This document shows positions 1 to 7,560 of a stretch of 13,484 bases of DNA, piece after piece (position 1 is the stretch's first letter; the number at the start of each line of letters is the position of its first letter). The translations under genes were made by a program, and so were the position numbers. The DNA is from Bacteroidota bacterium (GTDB lineage Bacteria > Bacteroidota > Bacteroidia > Chitinophagales > Chitinophagaceae), in NCBI GenBank assembly GCA_023430465.1, contig JAEZAM010000108.1, positions 1 to 13,484 of the forward strand. Direction: 5' to 3'. The notes under the pieces are model-generated. The model saw only the letters and a program-made list of their open reading frames with translations. It had not been told where the DNA came from and did not search any database.

Positions 1-411
1 CTTTCAGCCAGCGCTGCAGCACTGATCCTGGCAGCCTGCGAAAGCAAAACGGCGGGATACTATGATCTCACAAACGGCCGCGAAGTGGAACTCGTAAAAG
101 ATGAAAGCACGGGCAAAATGGTTGATGCGGAAACAAAGAAGCCCGTAACTATTTATGTTGACCGCGCAAAGAATGATACCATCTACAATCCTACTGGTGC
201 AGTAATCAATGGTAAGGTTCGTCACGTGGACGGTAAATATGAATATGCAGAAGTATCAACGGACAACAATCCTGTTGGTGAGTCAGAAGAATACAAGATC
301 AAATCCGGTGACTACAAAGAAAAAGTAGAAAAAGACGGTGACATCAAGATCAAAGAAGGCGACAGCAAGATCAAGATCGATGGCGAAACCGGTGAAGTGA
401 AGAGAAAATAA
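1..411 (+). CDS. Small lipoprotein, 5' end cut off by the window
   Basis: The reading frame is open from the first base and ends in TAA at 409-411. The visible start reads as the tail of a lipoprotein signal peptide: a hydrophobic Ala/Leu run, then the lipobox L-A-A-C with the Cys at codon 13, then E-S-K-T. The initiator Met and the n-region must lie upstream of the window; a GTG at 85 is internal, because the lipobox precedes it in the same frame. The mature part (about 124 residues) is strongly charged and rich in Lys, Asp, Glu and Gly. Its second half has short alternating stretches (YKIKSGDYKEK, DGDIKIKEGD, SKIKIDGETG) that look like beta-hairpin repeats. I recognise no family. It is probably anchored to a membrane in the periplasm or at the surface. 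It converges on the next gene across a hairpin. Confidence 0.75.
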   Translation, partial: LSASAAALILAACESKTAGYYDLTNGREVELVKDESTGKMVDAETKKPVTIYVDRAKNDTIYNPTGAVINGKVRHVDGKYEYAEVSTDNNPVGESEEYKIKSGDYKEKVEKDGDIKIKEGDSKIKIDGETGEVKRK

Positions 412-440
412 ATGACCTGAGTCTCAGGTTGTAAGTAATG

Positions 441-486
441 AAGTCAAAAGTTAAAAGTAGCTCATTCGACTTTTAACTTTTGACTT
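441..486. terminator. 18-bp perfect inverted repeat between convergent genes (likely terminator)
   Basis: The arms at 441-458 and 469-486 are exact reverse complements, with a 10-base loop (459-468). The stem is A/T-rich, with only 4 G/C pairs of 18. On the + strand it is followed by T-rich sequence (485-504), which fits intrinsic termination of the lipoprotein gene. On the minus strand the stem is followed by CATTACTTAC with no T tract, so it may stop the minus-strand gene only weakly. A smaller perfect inverted repeat (7-bp arms, 1-base centre) sits just upstream at 415-429, right after the lipoprotein stop codon. Confidence 0.7.
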
Positions 487-502
487 TTTAATTTTTAGTT
501 TT

Positions 503-3076
503 TTAAAAGAACATATCTGCCCGCAGCGTAAGATTTCCCCCTTCTCTTTTCGTCAATCCATAAGTAGCTGAGAGCGTCACCCTGTTATAAGGTATCAGGA
601 TCACCCCGCCTCCATAACCTGCATGCCAGCGATCAGAATCTTCATCGGGCATCCACACACGACCTACATCATAGAACGCAACAAGCCCTGCCCGGCCATT
701 GAACAACCAGTTTCTGGTACTGGTCAGCCAGCGCAATTCAGAATTGGAGTAAACAGCATGCTTTCCATAAAACCGCTCGCGCTCGTAGCCGCGGAGCTCC
801 GATTGTCCGCCAAGGCGATTATAATGATAGAAATCAGGTTCTCCAAATAACGTAGCTGCTCCGATACGCTGCGCAAAAGTAAACTCGCGCGCAAGCGGGA
901 TGTAACCAGACACTGTTGCATTCACCTTGGCAAAATTATAACTGCTGTCACTCAGGTTTCTTAAGGCACCACCTCCCAGTTTGATCGCAATACCTTTTGT
1001 CGGATAGAGTGAGCCATTTGTTCCATCATAAGAGTAACCTGCCTCAACACCTGCAAATTGCTTCGTTTCGAACACATCAGGATTTACTGATGGCACTTTG
1101 CCAATATAATAATCATCCTTGTCCTGGTAGCGAAGTGACTGATAGATGAGCGTAAGCTCTGTGTGATGCTTTTTCTCCATGTTATGCTCAATTCCCACAC
1201 CTCCATAAAAACGACGGCTGTAGGTTCGGTAAAAATTTTTGACTGTCTGGTCATTCTCTGTTTCGTTGCCCATACCAAAATAATTTTCAACAGCAGGTGC
1301 ATCGACGCGACCTTTGACAACGAGATCGGCATTACCAATCAATGAACCCCATCGGCCTACATACCCGGCATTAAAGGTTCCACGGAGAAAACCATAAGAG
1401 GCAGCAATGGAGTGACTGACCTGGTATTTCTCTTTCCGCCATGGCTGAGGCATATACGTCACTCCGGCTGAGACTTTCAAACCGGTGCGGGGGAACAGAT
1501 CAAGCGGATCATGGGCAAATGCGCGATACGATTTGGGAGTGATGACAGGTAAAAAGGAGAAGTCGAATTTTTTCTTTCCCAACGTATCATATTCGAATTG
1601 ATTGCCGCGGTAAAACTTAACGCTACGGACACGTGTATTGCCATCAACAATAGAGATCGAGTCATTTCCTTTTTCGTCGATCACATTCACTTTGATAGAC
1701 GATTTTTGTTCACCCTTTATCTCCAGTATATCCTGTTTATCGAGGCTGTACAAACGTATCTCTTTTGTCTCTGCCGGATTGAACGTGCGGGAGTAGAAAG
1801 GTTTTTGCGCCACCGAATCGCCTGCCTTGTACATATCGATCGATATCCAGTTCCGGGGCAGCACATTTATCCGTATCAGCTCAGTTTTGTCTGAACCGGT
1901 AAGCGTAATTTTCTTAGCCAGGGCGCGGTAGTAGCTGCGGGCGTTATCCGGCAGTTTGTCGCGGCGGGATTTCAACTTCGCTATGATCTCTCTGCCCGAA
2001 TGTTCAAAAACCTGAGGCGGCATCCGGCGGATACTTGACTCGATGAGGCTGTCGGTGAGGGTACTTTTCAGGTCTTCCGCCTGTTGTATCCAGATATCTT
2101 CCGGAAGCTCATTGAGAAATAGTTTATCCAAAGGCCTTCCGGGAAAATTCCAGGCAAAGGTATTTTTGATGCTTGAACCAAAGCCCTGGATATGCCGAAA
2201 TCCGGGCAGGGCGCCTGCCATGTTCGGATATAACCCGTCAATGCGCGTGTAGGCCTGGTCGCGATCGCGCGGAACAGGTTTATATGTTGCCTGTTTGCCG
2301 TTCTCAAATTCTGCCCAGCGCCAGTTGTCAGGATGCCGTCCCCAATCACCGAGAAACATATCGAACAGTCGTGCTCTCAGAAACGAGAGCTGGTCAACCT
2401 GGTTATCATTGTCGCCGTATATTTTTTCAAATAGTTTTTCGCTGCCGATGATGTTCTTAGAGTAGCCAAAATTGGAAGCTTTCGATTGATCTTCATCGGG
2501 CCGCACTTCAAACAGGTAGAGCTGGTCACCGAATTCATCATTGTATTCACCCAGTCGCTCCTGTTTTGGCACATACACCACAGCAGGGATCGTATGAAAA
2601 ATCCCGGCAGCCTCCGCCATAGGTGTGATCGTGATCGCGCTGAATGGATGACCCATGGACACCTGGTCCTTTGCCACCCGCGCAACAAATGTTCCACTTG
2701 CCTCTTCAGGAAGTCCCCGGGAAAAATCCTTGTTAATGCTGCGCAATACGTATTCTTTACCGTTTGCGTCTTCAAGCCAGAGACTTTTGGACTGCCGCCC
2801 GCCTCCTTCCCGCTTTGGGTGGAGACCGGCAGACTCCAGGGAAAAATTATTCACCCGGACCGGCGTGGCCCATTCTTTACGGTAATGCTTACCCCAGAAA
2901 AAATTATGGTAGCCAGACCGCTTGTATTCAATGCCCGGTATCACAACCGTGGTATTTTTTACTACCGGGGAATCTTTTGCTACAGTCGTCTGCGCCTGCA
3001 GCGGGGACGCAGGCAAAAGGGCGCATGAGCTAAACAGGCCAAGGGTAAAGAGCCTCCACTGAAAATCAACATTCAT
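503..3076 (-). CDS. Outer-membrane BamA/TamA-like barrel protein with N-terminal kinase-like domain
   Basis: The protein is 857 residues. A signal peptide is visible at 1-29, ending at A-Q-A-Q. Residues about 50-320 resemble an atypical protein-kinase fold: Gly-rich loop GGGRQSKS (91-98), a beta-3-like strand VLRSINKD (110-117) with Arg where the catalytic Lys is expected, GDWGRHPDNW (243-252) like the catalytic loop of HipA/FAM20/CotH-type kinases, and PVPRDRDQAY (267-276) at the metal-binding Asp position. A beta-rich linker (about 400-480) leads to a C-terminal 'surface antigen D15' barrel (about 525-857). The barrel has the LRGYERERF motif (761-769) and a terminal Phe, as in BAM substrates. 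The gene is a paralogue of the C-terminal two thirds of the 1213-residue protein upstream. It lies 66 bp after the cyclase, behind a hairpin with a T tract. The barrel call is firm; the kinase-like call is my inference from motifs. Confidence 0.85.
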   Translation of the reverse strand: MNVDFQWRLFTLGLFSSCALLPASPLQAQTTVAKDSPVVKNTTVVIPGIEYKRSGYHNFFWGKHYRKEWATPVRVNNFSLESAGLHPKREGGGRQSKSLWLEDANGKEYVLRSINKDFSRGLPEEASGTFVARVAKDQVSMGHPFSAITITPMAEAAGIFHTIPAVVYVPKQERLGEYNDEFGDQLYLFEVRPDEDQSKASNFGYSKNIIGSEKLFEKIYGDNDNQVDQLSFLRARLFDMFLGDWGRHPDNWRWAEFENGKQATYKPVPRDRDQAYTRIDGLYPNMAGALPGFRHIQGFGSSIKNTFAWNFPGRPLDKLFLNELPEDIWIQQAEDLKSTLTDSLIESSIRRMPPQVFEHSGREIIAKLKSRRDKLPDNARSYYRALAKKITLTGSDKTELIRINVLPRNWISIDMYKAGDSVAQKPFYSRTFNPAETKEIRLYSLDKQDILEIKGEQKSSIKVNVIDEKGNDSISIVDGNTRVRSVKFYRGNQFEYDTLGKKKFDFSFLPVITPKSYRAFAHDPLDLFPRTGLKVSAGVTYMPQPWRKEKYQVSHSIAASYGFLRGTFNAGYVGRWGSLIGNADLVVKGRVDAPAVENYFGMGNETENDQTVKNFYRTYSRRFYGGVGIEHNMEKKHHTELTLIYQSLRYQDKDDYYIGKVPSVNPDVFETKQFAGVEAGYSYDGTNGSLYPTKGIAIKLGGGALRNLSDSSYNFAKVNATVSGYIPLAREFTFAQRIGAATLFGEPDFYHYNRLGGQSELRGYERERFYGKHAVYSNSELRWLTSTRNWLFNGRAGLVAFYDVGRVWMPDEDSDRWHAGYGGGVILIPYNRVTLSATYGLTKREGGNLTLRADMFF

Positions 3077-3090
3077 AGTTCAAACGAGTT

Positions 3091-3116
3091 AAAAAAAACG
3101 GGTGTAACAGTACACC
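3091..3116 (-). terminator. Intrinsic terminator or attenuator between the cyclase and barrel genes
   Basis: Read on the minus strand, this is stem GGTGTA, loop CTGT, stem TACACC, then CG and eight consecutive T (3098 down to 3091). It begins 27 bases after the cyclase stop codon, and the T run ends 14 bases before the ATG of the downstream barrel gene. The form is that of an intrinsic terminator with a short 6-bp stem. Being so close to the next start codon, it could instead work as a leaky attenuator that lowers expression of the barrel gene. I did not find a convincing Bacteroidota promoter (TTG, then TAnnTTTG) between the hairpin and the start. Confidence 0.6.
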
Positions 3117-3142
3117 TGTCTAACTTATACAATTATAATACC

Positions 3143-4237
3143 CTATATTTTTAATGCATATAACTCGATGCTCTCGTCGAGTCCTTTGAGGGATACTTCG
3201 CCCAGGCTCTCCCCCTGCCAGGACTTCAGGATTCCTGTATCGAAATAGTCCCTGGATACGATGAATTTCTGGTTGAGTTCATTGCAGGCGCTGCGTATCC
3301 TGGCGGCAGTGTTCATCGCCTCACCGCTAATGGCCAGGTCTTTTTTTATGATACCAATCTCACCTATCGTTACATCGCCCGCATGGAGCCCTACCCGGAA
3401 TTCCGGCACTACCCCATAGTTGCGCCGGAAATAGTCAGATTTCCGTTGGATTGCCCGCCTGGATTCGATAACCGTTCTGACTGATTTCTGTACGTTACTC
3501 CTGCGGTAGGGCCAGGTAACGACCACCTCATCGCCCACGTACTGATAGATCATGCCCCTGTTGTGCAATACAGCCTTGGAAACATAGTAGATGAAGTCCT
3601 TGATAAAAAGAAAATATTTCTCATGACCAAGCTGCTCTGCTATGGGCGTGGAATCCTTCAGGTCAAGGAACATGATGATCCGCTTCTCATTCCGCGGCCG
3701 CAGATATTTCCCGGTAAATACTTCCCAGAATACCCCGGGCGAATACTTCTGATCGATTTCAACAATCACCTGGGCCGATAACAACATGACGATCCAGAAC
3801 AGCAGGCTGTCGGTGATGTACCTGGTATGGATAAAATAATTGAGATACTGATGTACCGATTGCCCAAAGGACATATCCTTGAGCAGTGTATAATGCAGGG
3901 TAAATACGAGAAAGGTCGCGATAAAGGCGCATATCAGCAGCAACAGGCCCTTCAGCACCCAACCCATTACGATAGAACGGTTGCGAAGAAAATAACGCAG
4001 GTCTTTGACCTGGATGTAAGCCATCACGAAACTGATGATGAGGAAAATAGAAGAGCGTAAAAGAATCGCATTGGTGGATGATTCCTGGTAGGGATATTCT
4101 ACGTTACTTCCCGATCGGACATTGCGGTAGTAGAGGAACAGGTCGATCAGGGTCCAGCAGATGCTGATAACCACGATACGCTTCAACCGGTATTTGTTGA
4201 CCGGTGAAGTGTTCTTTATCTTATTGACCCAGTTCAT
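3143..4237 (-). CDS. Membrane-anchored class III nucleotide cyclase
   Basis: The protein is 364 residues. Four hydrophobic segments (about 20-37, 58-76, 91-115 and 141-160) form an N-terminal membrane domain, and the class III cyclase domain (about 184-362) should lie in the cytoplasm. Visible catalytic elements are the metal-binding Asp192 in FLDLKDST, Asp236 in YVGDE, and the transition-state pair Asn309/Arg313 in GEAMNTAARI. The two positions that select the base in adenylate cyclases (Lys and Asp) align with Gln232 and Ala302, so the product (cAMP, cGMP or a pyrimidine cNMP) cannot be read from the sequence. The start codon overlaps the ppk1 stop by 4 bases (ATGA), which suggests translational coupling. 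A Pycsar-effector-type gene lies one gene upstream. The cyclase family is certain; the substrate is open. Confidence 0.92.
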   Translation of the reverse strand: MNWVNKIKNTSPVNKYRLKRIVVISICWTLIDLFLYYRNVRSGSNVEYPYQESSTNAILLRSSIFLIISFVMAYIQVKDLRYFLRNRSIVMGWVLKGLLLLICAFIATFLVFTLHYTLLKDMSFGQSVHQYLNYFIHTRYITDSLLFWIVMLLSAQVIVEIDQKYSPGVFWEVFTGKYLRPRNEKRIIMFLDLKDSTPIAEQLGHEKYFLFIKDFIYYVSKAVLHNRGMIYQYVGDEVVVTWPYRRSNVQKSVRTVIESRRAIQRKSDYFRRNYGVVPEFRVGLHAGDVTIGEIGIIKKDLAISGEAMNTAARIRSACNELNQKFIVSRDYFDTGILKSWQGESLGEVSLKGLDESIELYALKI

Positions 4238-6285
4238 TGGCGGCTCTTTAAAAACTCGTAGATCTGGTCCTGGGCGATGAGCCGCTCTGCATTTTCATCA
4301 GGCTCAGGCCGCACCTGCTGACCTTCGCTGTTGATAAGTGCAACCTTCACATTGTCGTTCCATTGCAACGTAAAGTACCGGATAAGTTCCTCCTTCGCCT
4401 GTAGCTCAGGAACGGGTGCACAAACTTCTATCCGTTGCTGCAGGTTTCGTCGCATCCAGTCGGCCGATCCAATGTACACGGTGGAGTCATCGTCGGGACC
4501 AAAGATCATGATCCTGCTATGTTCAAGATACCTGCCAACAATTCGCTTTACGGTAATATTCCGGCTGACGTCTTCCCGGCCGGGCAACAGGCTACAGATA
4601 CCACGCACCAGCAGATCAATGCGGACACCGGCCTGTGATGCTTTGTACAACAGATCGATCATGTACACATCCTCAAGGTTATTAACCTTCACGCGAATAA
4701 GTCCGTCCCCTGTGGTGCGCTGTCGCTGGATCTGCCTGTTGATCTCCTCCTCCAGAACATTCACCATATTGTACTGGGAGACCAGCAAGTGGGTAAATTC
4801 TTTCACAGCATCCTTCTTCGGCAGCCGCTCGTGGACAAGGATCGAGAATAAATGTTTCAGGTCGGCAATCACCTCATCCCTGGCGGTGAACAGGGCATGA
4901 TCAGTATAGAACCGGGCAGTAACCTCATTAAAATTGCCGGTACCCACAAAGGCATAGCCTTTCACTCCATCCCCTGATTTACGAGTGACCAGGGCGATCT
5001 TCGAATGCACTTTTATTTTTGGTATACTGTAGATCATTTTCACTCCCGCCTTCACCATCTCCTTGCTCCACTTAATGTTGTTGGCTTCATCAAATCTGGC
5101 CTTGAGTTCCACAAACACCTGCACCTGCTTTTTGTTTTTTGCAGCGCTGATCAATGCGTTTACGATATGAGACTCAGGCGCTACGCGGTACAATGTGACG
5201 GAGATCGATTCCACATCGGGGTCGATGGCGGCCTGGTTGAAAAACGCGAGGACAGGGTTATAACTCTCATACGGAAAATGCAAGAGGAGATCACGCTTTT
5301 CAACTTCTCGGAATATATCACCACACCAGGCGAGCCGCGTTGGCTTAAGCTGCTCCATCGGGGGATATTCCAGATCGGCGCGATGGATGGGGAGTTTGGA
5401 AAAATCACTGAGATTATGATAGCGCCCTCCTTCGTATAATTGCTCATCACGAAGCCCAAGCGCATCAGCCAGGAACATCAGCACATTCAGCGGCATCGTG
5501 CGCTCATAAAGAAAGCGGGTGGGGTGACCGAGATCACGCTTCTGCAATTGCTTCTCCATTTGCTTCATGATGTTTCGACTCACGCTCTCCTCATCCAGGT
5601 GAAGCTCGGAGTCCCTGGTCACTTTGAAACTATAGGAAGAGTGAATTTCATAACCCGGGAAAATGCAATTGAGATTTTCCCTGATGATGTCATCAATGAA
5701 AATGATGTGCTTTTGATTATCTGCTTCCAGTGCAACAAAACGGGAAAGCTTGTCGACCGGGATATTCACTACCGCATGCGCGAGGTCTGGCCTCCCTTCT
5801 TTGGCGAGAAGGACGAAAAAATAGATCCGGTTGCTTTGCGGAAAGAAATCTTTGGCGGTGAGACCATCCAAAAATACCGGCTGCATGTATGAAAGCACCC
5901 TGGAGAAAAAAAGCTCCCTGAGTTCATTGTTGAACTGGGGCGGCACCGGCCGGTTGTAGTAAAGATTGATCCCGTTGGCTTCCAGTGCAGGAAGGATCTG
6001 GTGATTGATGATGTGGCCAAATTCGTTCAACTGCTGTGATACAATCTCCTGTACCCGCTCGGCGAGATTTGGATCCGGGTGAGGGACGATCTTTTCAAGA
6101 GTTTTGTTTTTCAGTTGAGACAGCAATGACACAACCGGGTATCGCACCCGGAAAAATTCATCCATGTTGCTGGAAAAGATGGCGAGGAAGCGTACCCGCT
6201 CAATGAGGGGCACAGAGGTATCTGCCGCTTCCTGCAGCACGCGTCCATTGAAGCTAAGCCAGCTTATATCCCGGTTCTGGTACAT
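4234..6285 (-). CDS. ppk1: Polyphosphate kinase 1
   Basis: This enzyme reversibly transfers the terminal phosphate of ATP onto inorganic polyphosphate chains, usually at the inner face of the membrane. The protein is 683 residues, close to the usual length of about 690. The N-terminal domain starts with the family signature NRDISWLSFNGRVLQEA and FSSNMDEFFRVR. Both phospholipase-D-like halves of the catalytic core are present: His427 in KVHSKIALVTR (the position of the autophosphorylated His) and His589 in YLEHSRIMIFG. Family blocks SVTLYRVA, FVELKARFDE and FVGTGNFNE are intact, so it should be active. It starts 11 bases after the HD/Pycsar-type gene, with a weak GGATAA purine stretch upstream, and overlaps the cyclase by 4 bases. 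That places polyphosphate synthesis between two cyclic-nucleotide genes. Confidence 0.97.
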   Translation of the reverse strand: MYQNRDISWLSFNGRVLQEAADTSVPLIERVRFLAIFSSNMDEFFRVRYPVVSLLSQLKNKTLEKIVPHPDPNLAERVQEIVSQQLNEFGHIINHQILPALEANGINLYYNRPVPPQFNNELRELFFSRVLSYMQPVFLDGLTAKDFFPQSNRIYFFVLLAKEGRPDLAHAVVNIPVDKLSRFVALEADNQKHIIFIDDIIRENLNCIFPGYEIHSSYSFKVTRDSELHLDEESVSRNIMKQMEKQLQKRDLGHPTRFLYERTMPLNVLMFLADALGLRDEQLYEGGRYHNLSDFSKLPIHRADLEYPPMEQLKPTRLAWCGDIFREVEKRDLLLHFPYESYNPVLAFFNQAAIDPDVESISVTLYRVAPESHIVNALISAAKNKKQVQVFVELKARFDEANNIKWSKEMVKAGVKMIYSIPKIKVHSKIALVTRKSGDGVKGYAFVGTGNFNEVTARFYTDHALFTARDEVIADLKHLFSILVHERLPKKDAVKEFTHLLVSQYNMVNVLEEEINRQIQRQRTTGDGLIRVKVNNLEDVYMIDLLYKASQAGVRIDLLVRGICSLLPGREDVSRNITVKRIVGRYLEHSRIMIFGPDDDSTVYIGSADWMRRNLQQRIEVCAPVPELQAKEELIRYFTLQWNDNVKVALINSEGQQVRPEPDENAERLIAQDQIYEFLKSRQ

Positions 6286-6296
6286 TTATCCAATAC

Positions 6297-7559
6297 TTAA
6301 AATGGTGCTCCATTCCCTTCGATGATAACTGTGGTGGGGGCAGACCGGTTGAAAGTTATAGCCATTATAAAGGCAAACGCTGAAACGATGATCCCCACCA
6401 TGAACACACTGTAGGCGATCCGCACCAGCCTGTATTTTCTCCCTAGCACCTTACCGAGATAATAGATATCATCGATCAATGTTCCATACAGGTAGTTTGG
6501 ATCTTTCATCATCGTGCTCATTCCCCACTTGTATTCATCCAGGTCACTTTTGAAAAAATTACCAAAGAACAGCAGATTCGTTTTCCGGTTAAGGATATCC
6601 TCTCTGGTGAAGTTCCCGTTGGTGATCTTTGGTCGTGTGGCAAGGATGGACAATACAATCGTGGTCAGCGATGTTGCCAGGAAGATCATGGTCGGAATTG
6701 TAAGGTGTTTGTCCACCTCGATCTTGCGGATCAACACCGATAGGATCACGGATATGATGATGGCATTGACGCTGATGAGGATGTTTGCCTTGTTATCTGC
6801 CATTTCACTCAGGCGCATGTGGTTTTCGGAAGTAAGGCGAAGCATGGTCTGGATACCCTTTGTAATAAAACCACTTTGGCCCTTATTTCCCTCCTTCTTC
6901 TTATCCGTTGTATGATCCATGGGCAACAAAGAGCTTGCGCCATTCGTTGCAACCTGATCCTTTTCGATTTTCTTTTTCAAGGCTAAAATTATTTTCTGCT
7001 TCTGCGGCTCCAGCAGTTGTTTGCAATACGATGTATAAAACTGGTGATACTCCAATAGGGTGAGCGTGTTTGCCTTCCAGTCGTTGAGAATGGTCCCGGC
7101 ATTACGCAGGGTCATCTCTTTTTTCATCAGCTTATCATTCTTCTTGAATTCATCTGTGCCCAGGTGATAGGTGTCCGCATCCTTGATGATCTCCTGTATA
7201 AGTCCATCAGGAGGCGTACTGAGCTTTGTGGCCAGGATGATGGCCGCTACATCGTCTGCCATGTTCGCATAGTCGCCTTTCTCTGATAGCCACTCGCGCA
7301 TAATCTCCACACTTCGCTGCTCATGATTGGCAGGCTCTGTATATAAATGCCCTACATCGTGAAACCAGGCAGCGATATTCAGCATCGTTACCTCGCGCTC
7401 GGACAACTGGTAATGGGCAGCTATCTCGTTGGCCCGCGCCACGACTTTACGCGTGTGCTCGATGCTGTGATACAGGAGATTTTCATGTGGTAACGATGCA
7501 TAAAGAGAAACTACTTTTTCCTCTGCCTGCCTTACGATTTGTTTGTCGCTGCTTTTCAT
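6297..7559 (-). CDS. HD-domain protein fused to Pycsar-effector-type transmembrane domain
   Basis: From the ATG at 7559 the protein is 420 residues. Residues about 1-190 are an HD phosphohydrolase domain: His35 in IEHTRK, His67-Asp68 in WFHDVGHLY, His79, and the D-A-D at 127-129, all of the H...HD...D metal set. A charged linker follows (about 195-230). The C-terminal part resembles the Pycsar effector transmembrane family (DUF5706/PycTM-like): SEMADNKANILISVNA starting near 251, membrane helices about 260-278, 287-307 and 379-401, and a conserved-looking DEYKWGM...DPNYLYGTLIDDIYYLG block between. The frame is open to an ATG at 7628, but that would overlap the upstream gene by 68 bases and add barrel-gene sequence read in the wrong frame. 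The ATG at 7559 follows the upstream TAG by one base. It probably cleaves and/or senses a nucleotide at the inner membrane. The domain calls are fairly sure; the activity is inferred. Confidence 0.88.
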   Translation of the reverse strand: MKSSDKQIVRQAEEKVVSLYASLPHENLLYHSIEHTRKVVARANEIAAHYQLSEREVTMLNIAAWFHDVGHLYTEPANHEQRSVEIMREWLSEKGDYANMADDVAAIILATKLSTPPDGLIQEIIKDADTYHLGTDEFKKNDKLMKKEMTLRNAGTILNDWKANTLTLLEYHQFYTSYCKQLLEPQKQKIILALKKKIEKDQVATNGASSLLPMDHTTDKKKEGNKGQSGFITKGIQTMLRLTSENHMRLSEMADNKANILISVNAIIISVILSVLIRKIEVDKHLTIPTMIFLATSLTTIVLSILATRPKITNGNFTREDILNRKTNLLFFGNFFKSDLDEYKWGMSTMMKDPNYLYGTLIDDIYYLGKVLGRKYRLVRIAYSVFMVGIIVSAFAFIMAITFNRSAPTTVIIEGNGAPF

Positions 7560-7560
7560 A

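Noticed and set aside
85..87. GTG at 85 as the start of the first lipoprotein gene
   Set aside because: A lipobox (L-A-A-C) lies upstream in the same frame, so the true start is before the window.
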